A DNA stretch of 64,000 nt from Phlebiopsis flavidoalba. Lineage: Eukaryota > Basidiomycota > Agaricomycetes > Polyporales > Phanerochaetaceae. The notes under the pieces were generated by a model, which was given only the letters and a program-made list of their open reading frames with translations, did not search any database and was not told the DNA's origin. This document shows, in pieces, positions 58,401-64,000 of this stretch; the stretch's first letter is position 1; the number at the start of each line of letters is the position of its first letter. Where the stretch lies: assembly GCA_035772785.1 (NCBI GenBank), contig JAOCPU010000003.1, positions 992,001 through 1,056,000 on the forward strand. The letters are read 5' to 3'. The translations under genes were made by a program, and so were the position numbers.

Positions 58401-60480
58401 GCGCTTAATAGGGCATCGGCTCAAGCATTCCTATACGCATTTCGATTGCCGACCATGCCTTCCCATTCGCTTTCAACATGTTCTCCGCGGGAGTTGAAGC
58501 GAGATGATCTAAAGTGAAGGAACAGAGGACTCCTGGCAGAACCTTTTGTGGAGACTGGGGCTCTTGCTGTCTCTTTGTGTACGTTACTGGGACGGTACTG
58601 GCTGTGGAGCCGGCCTGTAGATGCTGTCCTCCGTCCGTTTTCGGGGGGATCTCGGCCGCGCGCTTCATGCGCTGCTCCGTGAATGATCCTCGTATTCTTG
58701 AAGTTACCGATGCGCCAGGAGAAGAACCATGCAAACATCACGGCCATGAAGAACCGGATACCGACAACACCCAATCCCTTCTGCAACAAGACCAGTGAGA
58801 CCATGTACACGTAAAGAACCACCTGGGAGGCGCACATCCAATGCTGGTTTGTGTCAATGAAAGCCCACCGTAATGATGTCCTCCAGACAGTGCCCAAGGG
58901 TCTTCTGGTTGGTCCGCATCAGGTACATGCTGATATCCTTGCCATTGAAAGTCCCGTTTCTGCTTCATGAGGTCGTTGAAGATGTCAGGGTATTGCACCT
59001 GAGCGCGGGACTCTCAGGCCATTTCAAGAGATTCAAGTCAACGACAGTTGCTAAATGATGTAAGTCCCTAATTGCAAAGTCATGTTATAGTGAGAACGTA
59101 CGACTCAAATACGGCTAGGTTCCGGTTGGGATTCCGGACATCATCCCCCACGTATAGTACACTTTGGCCTTGTGGTGTCATTGAGGATGTGTAAGCGGTT
59201 GCGAGCGGGAGGTAGTGGACAAATGACAACTCGTCGACGAAATCCATAGCCGGTCAGGTTCTGTGGAGACGTGCCAAATTGGTTGTAGACGTTGCAAGGG
59301 AAGTACCACTCTGGCTCCGTGTTTTTCCAGCGATGCTGAGTTGGCGGCTTTAGTGATGAATTGTCTGCAGTTCTGGCCAACGTTCTGGAACATGAACGAG
59401 GATCCTCACATGTCGGCGCCCGCAACATTCCACCCGCCTTCCAAAAGCGGGTTTGACTGCCCATTGAACGTGCTGCCTGCGAGTTGGGATGCTTTGAAAT
59501 GAGAGAAATCGTAGTCGTAGCCGTGGATAATGACGTGAGGGCGTTCTGAATGCTTCCCGAGTGGAATCGGTTGGGGGGCGTGCCGCACACAGCCTCGGTG
59601 AAGCCGAACGTCAAAAAGCCGACACCTGCCATGAGCGTGCCGATGATACTCAGAAGGCCGATTTTCTCACGCCCATGCCCGCTGCTGCTCCGGGGTGCGA
59701 ATTCCTAGAGAAAGGGTGAGTACTGCGGTCTCAAGGGGCCGAAAGGCTGCGCGTACCACAGGCTCTGAGCAGAGGAGTCGGCACCCAGCACGTAATGATG
59801 TAGCAGTAAATGAAGCCAGACCCGTCCTTGGGGCCCCGGACCAATGTTCCCCAAGCACGCACCCTCAGACTTCGTCGGAACATCTGCGGCAGGTGTGGCA
59901 GCTTCTCTTGCGGCGAAGGGTGCCAGCGCTTGAACAGCGCCAGTCCAGACTCGTGCTGGTCTTCTTCTCCTGCCTAGGAGGGACTTGCCCCTGCGCAGCC
60001 CTGGTTTGGTTACCAGTGGCTGAAAGAGCGGATAAGGGTCAGTGCACAACAAGCGAAGAGCAAAGAACTAAAACGCACTCGATGGCATGTAGTCTATGTT
60101 CCCATCCTCCTGCAGCTCTGCAACGCGTGTGTGGTAGTGGTACTGCCGATGTCCGGGATCGATCTTCTCCCTGTCTGGGCGCACCAAGCTCTTTTTTCCT
60201 CCCGACAGGAGCACCTCCAGCCTCCGCGTAGCCGCCATCGGGCGGCGGCGATTGTGTGGTTGGTATGCGGAGTACTGTCGATGGCGGTTCTGGTCGAGGG
60301 GCGCTTGTCGGTCGCCACGTTCGGTGTTCTGAAATGAGATACCACGGTGGGTTCAGAAGGATATTCGGGGGCGGGTGTACGCCCTATGTTAAAGGAGGTC
60401 TGAGATTGGTAGGGAGGCGCGGGAGTCTGAGGCCCTGGGGGTCGGGCAGAACGCGGCGGTCGTTGACCTCGGTTATCCAT
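55487..60480 (-). CDS. Class IV chitin synthase (Chs3-like)
   Basis: A processive GT2 enzyme in the plasma membrane that makes chitin from UDP-GlcNAc. The start is complementary to 60478-60480 ([20 protein letters not shown]), followed by a Pro-rich disordered head and early membrane segments. Then come [36 protein letters not shown] and [20 protein letters not shown], the wording of Chs3-type enzymes. In the catalytic core the acceptor region [16 protein letters not shown] (57,000-56,950) and the product-binding [12 protein letters not shown] (about 56,860-56,825) are complete. They are followed by [44 protein letters not shown] and LAIVLGLP. The tail is Gln/Pro/Tyr-rich, ending [18 protein letters not shown] (complement of 55487-55489). 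Numerous introns and single-base breaks occur, so the exon structure is approximate. Confidence 0.92.
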
Positions 60481-60798
60481 GACAGTATAGGTCGTTCAAG
60501 AGAGAGAGAGGTTCATGGCCCCAAGCGCATGCACGCGGCCTTGAGGGAACGTGGGCCGCCCGTCGACGCGCCCAGAGGGATGAAGGTGCGGACGGAGGGT
60601 GTGGTAGAGGCGAAACTTGGGCGACACTGGCGTTGAAAGGGTCAGGAAGGATCCATCAAAGTTTATTCTCTTAGCTTACCCCCGCGTGCTTACCGATAAG
60701 TTCAAACGCCTTCACTGCCATAGGACAGTATACAGATTATTTTCTATGCTATCCGCCAATAATTATTGTTGTAAGAAAATAGCCTCCCGACGTCATTA
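60481..60798 (-). promoter_or_regulatory. Proximal upstream region of the chitin synthase, ending at a MITE
   Basis: The 318 bases before the chitin synthase ATG, bounded by the target-site copy TTA (60,796-60,798) of the transposon next to it. No gene was recognised. Confidence 0.4.
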
Positions 60799-61482
60799 GG
60801 CCCTGTTCAGGAGCACCGCTCCCTGATGGGACGAACTCCCTCCCAAGTTGAGCGCCGTTACGCCTGTTACTGATGTGTGACCACATGCGATCATCTGTGA
60901 CTCGAGGTCGCGGATTTTTGGTTGCGCACGTCGCGTCTCAACTCTCCCAGCCGTTGGCCTCAAGGACTGGTAGTCCCGGTCCATAAGTTTATTAGTGAGT
61001 ATACAAAAATGTAAATGAAATACTGTAAATTACATTAAATAGAGCCAGACCCCACTGCAGGATGTGAGAAATGCGGAGGCCCCATATTTATTGTGACATT
61101 TACTCAACTTGAGGGTGCCTAATTAGTAGTAATGACACTTGCCCTGCTAGTTGGGTAGCACTACTAGCATTGCACACTACCCGTGAAACCAGCATAATCA
61201 AGCTGTAAGAAGAAGTGTTTGGAGCATGTTTACTTGTTTCGTAGACTCAGAGGAAATATGACTTTGTAAGATGCCAGGATGAGCGCCCGGCCACCCTCAG
61301 CAACTTCCCTCTAACTGCACTACTTACGCTACTTACCGTGTGATGCAAGCCCGAGTAGCCCGAGCACCACACACAGAGTCACCCAGTGGACTCTAGGCGC
61401 GCGTCGTGACAGACTTGGGAGGTGTGCGCCTAGTTTGGGAGCGGAAAAATCCCATCAGGGAGCGGTGCTCCTGAACAGGGCC
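60799..61482. mobile_element. 684-bp MITE with perfect 33-bp terminal inverted repeats (PIF/Harbinger-like)
   Basis: The left end at 60,799-60,831 (GGCCCTGTTCAGGAGCACCG then CTCCCTGATGGGA) is the exact reverse complement of 61,450-61,482, 33 of 33 bases. Both ends are flanked by TTA (60,796-60,798 and 61,483-61,485), a 3-bp target duplication. A TWA target and a GGnCCTGTTC-type terminus are hallmarks of PIF/Harbinger elements (family knowledge). No transposase frame is inside, so it is non-autonomous. Identical ends suggest a recent insertion. Confidence 0.93.
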
Positions 61483-61485
61483 TTA

Positions 61486-62293
61486 TGTCGAGGCACGAGC
61501 ATCGGCGATCGCGAAAGGTCTGTTGCTAGCCATCTAGAACAATACCAGGAGGTGAGCGCGCACAAACCGAGCCGTCGCTAATCTCGAGCTCAGCTCTCGG
61601 CGTCCGTCGTAACATATTATGCACAAGAACATGAGCATGGTATGTACACTTTGTTTCACCATTACGCAGTTACCAATCGGGAAACGACGTCAAGCGGTGT
61701 AGCTCCAAGGAACTGCACAAAGCACATGCAGCGCATTGACTGGGCATCAACACATATGGTATGTTTTGACGCAAGGCGGTCGACGTCACTCTTTACCCAT
61801 AGGAGCGGCAGGATTGGCGACATGTTCGATAGGAGAGTCACCACATGCGGAGAACCTACTATTCACCTGACGGTCGCCACCTATGCTAAGTGGGGCGCAG
61901 TATCCATGCTTCTCAAGTGGTGTAAGAAGAGCTATTAGACTTGTTCCGTAGGAATACCAGCAGTCCGGCATTGCCTCCGGAAATTCGGACTGCTCCTACC
62001 GAGTTTACACGGTCTCGTGGCGCGTGTCGTTGGCTTGTTTGCACTTTAGTTGCTTGAATCAACATAAGTAGAAACCGGTGTATGATACAGCTCGTGCAGC
62101 AGCAGAGACATACGACAGGGGCCATGTCCTGAACCGTGCCCTTGCTCGACTTTGCCGTTGTCGTCTCTGCGTCCATCCTCTTTTCATCTGTGACACATGC
62201 TTCTCATGCCAGAATAGGGAGCCCCGAAGCCATGTGCGAGGAGTGAGTGGGGGGCCTTCAAGATGAAACCCAATGGAAGACGTAGGGTGCAGC
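61486..62293. other. Stretch with no recognised gene
   Basis: About 0.8 kb between the MITE and NOP10. A 98-codon plus-strand frame (61,642-61,938) and an 87-codon minus-strand frame (61,913-62,176) exist but match no family I know. Confidence 0.4.
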
Positions 62294-62603
62294 CTACATA
62301 GGCTTAGCGGGCAGCTGGGTTGAGGAGGATGCCATAGCGCTTCTTGATAGTCACCCGATGACGTGAGAACTTGTCATCAGGTGAGAGAAACGGGCTGTTT
62401 TTGAGGAGACCATGAGCTGATGCGAAGACTGTCTGTGTAGGGTCAGCGCACCTGGGTGAGCAGACTTCGTGATTTTACCAGAGTCCGTTATTTTCTGCAA
62501 TATGAGGTTAGCTTTCCGTCATCGTCAAAAGGAGAAGGCCGAGGCTCACTTTGAGGGTGTAAATCCGGTTACCCGCCTCATCCAACGTGTACATAAGATG
62601 CAT
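62294..62603 (-). CDS. NOP10: H/ACA snoRNP subunit Nop10
   Basis: Nop10 is the about 64-residue scaffold protein of H/ACA particles that pseudouridylate rRNA. The start is complementary to 62601-62603: [18 protein letters not shown], donor GTGAGC, acceptor [20 protein letters not shown], donor GTGCGC, acceptor AACAG, then [22 protein letters not shown] and, one frame over, [14 protein letters not shown] at the complement of 62294-62296. The motifs YTLK, SAHPARFSPDD and SRHRxTIKKRxGxLxTQxP are near-invariant in eukaryotic Nop10. Two small insertions, a CT between FS and PDD and one A before TQLPAKP, break the frame of this short essential gene. The call was possible only from the residues on both sides. 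Confidence 0.92.
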
Positions 62604-63104
62604 GGTGATAATCCAGTCTGCACAAGGAGTATGAAGGCGGAAAGCAGCAATACTCGAGTGTAATAAACCCGAAAAATCCCCAGTTGGATGTCACGAGTGC
62701 TATGATCTGCTTGGCGCCGGTAATCACCTGCGCGTCAGCGCGTCGCATTGGCGTGTTCCCGCTGGCAAGTCAAGCTTTCAAAGGCTGCCCGCGCGCCGTC
62801 TGCGAGCCGTTCGGGTGAACACGTCGCCCGGGCAGGTCCGTTCGCGATGTCAGGACGAAGATGATGCCCAAGCCCACTCACCCAAGACACGGGCACCTTT
62901 TTGTCTCGTACGCTCACATCACCCTGGCGCGCTCAGCCCGCCCTTCCTCTACGCTCTCGACGCATGGCGGAAAGACACACCAGGTCCTCACGGACGCCCG
63001 CTCCGGGCACCGTTGTAGCACCAATTCCGTGTATGATGATGAAACAAAAGGCAAAGATGAAGCCTTGAGCTTGATGTGCGTTTCCCTTTCCTGCATCGAC
63101 GAAC
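62604..63104. other. Intergenic region between NOP10 and the CRAL-TRIO gene
   Basis: Starts of two divergent genes face this interval, so it should hold both promoters. Frames on both strands are open around 62,815-63,109, and a 5' exon of the CRAL-TRIO gene may lie at its end. No other gene was identified. Confidence 0.35.
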
Positions 63105-64000
63105 GGTAATGAACTCATAAAGCATTTCCAGCATGCGCTGATCAAGAAGCCCCTACCCGAGTCGGATCCGTACCACAAATGGAATTAAGATGGCTGAACA
63201 AGCCCGACATAACCATCCCACGCTACATTCGTGCAGCTAAATGGGATTTGGAGGATGGCTAAAGAAGCGATAGAATGGGCACGATGCAATGGCGGCGAGG
63301 AGTTTAAGCCCGAACTAATCCCCCCTGGAGGAGGTGAGTCACACTACTCTTGAGTATGTTCGATGCGTATACTCAGCTATGATTGTGTAGGTGCGGATAG
63401 AAAGTGTAACAGGAAAAGATTGTTCGTCTGCAACTTGCAACGTGCATATACGCGTTTCCTAGACAGTGTTTGTTAATGCCGGAATAGCGTCATCAACGGG
63501 TTCGACAAAGATGGCCGACCGATCATCTATATGGCGTCCAGGCCTCGAAACACTGCGAACGAAGCCACCCGCGTCAGCTGCGTCATTTGGTTTTCGGGTG
63601 CCTGTATGTCACCTTTGTGGGCCTCGCATAGTGTGTCCTCCTAATGTTGTTTGAAGAGAGCGAGCTAAGGATCTCATTGCCGCCAGGCCAAGAGTCCTGT
63701 GTGTGATCGTAGTGGACCTACAAGAGCTGTTCGCATTCGGACCAACCCTTCAATATCTGTTTGCACGTCAAGTGAGTTTGCGGTGCTCTCATACTGCTCA
63801 TATGAGCTCATCCGGAAACTGCAATGCACAGACGTTGGTCATTGGCCCTCCTCCAGCAGCATTATGTAGAGACTCTAGGTCGTCCCTACCCCTGCACTGG
63901 TAGTGAATCTGCCTATGATCCTCACACTTCTTCTACAAAGGCATTTCCCCGATTCCCTTCCTTACCCAGTCACGAAGACGACGAGACTAAGGTAGGGAAC
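63105..64000 (+). CDS. CRAL-TRIO (Sec14-like) lipid-transfer protein, cut by the window edge
   Basis: Sec14-like proteins shuttle phosphatidylinositol and other lipids between membranes. Plus-strand segments: NELIKHFQHALIKKPLPESD then PYHKW, RWLNKPDITIPRYIRAAKWD followed by LEDA (CRAL-TRIO N-terminal helices), KPELIPP, an intron, VRIESVTGK, and after another intron NGFDKDGRPIIYM. Further on are VVDLQELFAF-like and RTNPSI-like segments, LLQQHYVETLGR, VVNLPMILTLLL and PVTKTTRL before a possible donor GTAGG at the window edge. The order GxDxxGRPxxYM, LQxHYxExLGR, hxNxPxhh is diagnostic of the lipid-binding domain. The start codon was not located with certainty; the C-terminus lies outside the window. 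Frame breaks are present near 63,185 and 63,270. Confidence 0.82.

Overview
The window is genomic DNA of a filamentous basidiomycete, most likely an Agaricomycete and possibly a wood-decay polypore (inference). The evidence is many short (about 50-60 bp) GT-AG introns, a fungal chitin synthase, an N-terminal CBM1 on a CE1 esterase, a polyporopepsin-like aspartic peptidase, an Ask1-like DASH subunit and F-box genes typical of Agaricomycetes. No rRNA, CRISPR, viral or bacterial-type operon was seen. Gene calls come from reading translated segments and matching them by eye to remembered families; no search was run.

Layout. Positions 1-6036 hold three housekeeping genes: a mitochondrial carrier (cut at the window edge, minus), a dynactin p27/DCTN6-like gene (minus) and an MDM1-type PXA-RGS-PX-Nexin_C sorting nexin (plus), the last two divergent. 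Positions 6.0-14.7 kb are gene-poor: a possible F-box/LRR remnant, an intron-containing tRNA-Arg(CCU) candidate, an RNase T2 remnant and a 23-bp minisatellite. Positions 14.8-21.7 kb carry an MSC7-type aldehyde dehydrogenase, a zinc-ribbon/RING-H2 E3 ligase (RNF115/126 type) and a secreted A1 aspartic peptidase. Positions 23.9-31.1 kb carry two F-box genes, the tRNA-dihydrouridine synthase DUS2 and an unidentified serine-rich protein with a GPI-like tail. Positions 32.4-45.1 kb carry a lysine-rich coiled-coil gene, a 156-180 bp tandem repeat, the CBM1-CE1 esterase, ASK1, an ARMT1/DUF89 phosphatase and a GH89 alpha-N-acetylglucosaminidase. Positions 45.3-64 kb carry ribosomal protein eL28, the ribosome-assembly GTPase NOG2, a DUF3140 protein, a large orphan GTPase with a Cys/His cluster, a type II membrane glycosyltransferase (CigA-like), a class IV chitin synthase, a Harbinger-type MITE, NOP10 and the start of a CRAL-TRIO (Sec14-like) gene.

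How the genes relate. Fungal genes are not in operons, so most neighbours are functionally independent. Two ribosome-biogenesis genes (eL28, NOG2) lie side by side, with NOP10 and DUS2 (RNA modification) elsewhere. Extracellular or cell-surface functions are the esterase, GH89, aspartic peptidase, RNase T2 remnant, chitin synthase and glycosyltransferase.

Quality caveat. Almost every conserved gene, including essential ones (eL28, NOG2, NOP10, MDM1), is broken by 1-2 base indels although the residues on both sides remain highly conserved. The simplest explanation is an indel-rich, unpolished assembly, not decay, so CDS spans below are gene extents (start codon to stop codon, introns and frame breaks included). 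I found no convincing new biological system. The best leads are the orphan GTPase, the intact MITE upstream of the chitin synthase, and the tandem repeats.
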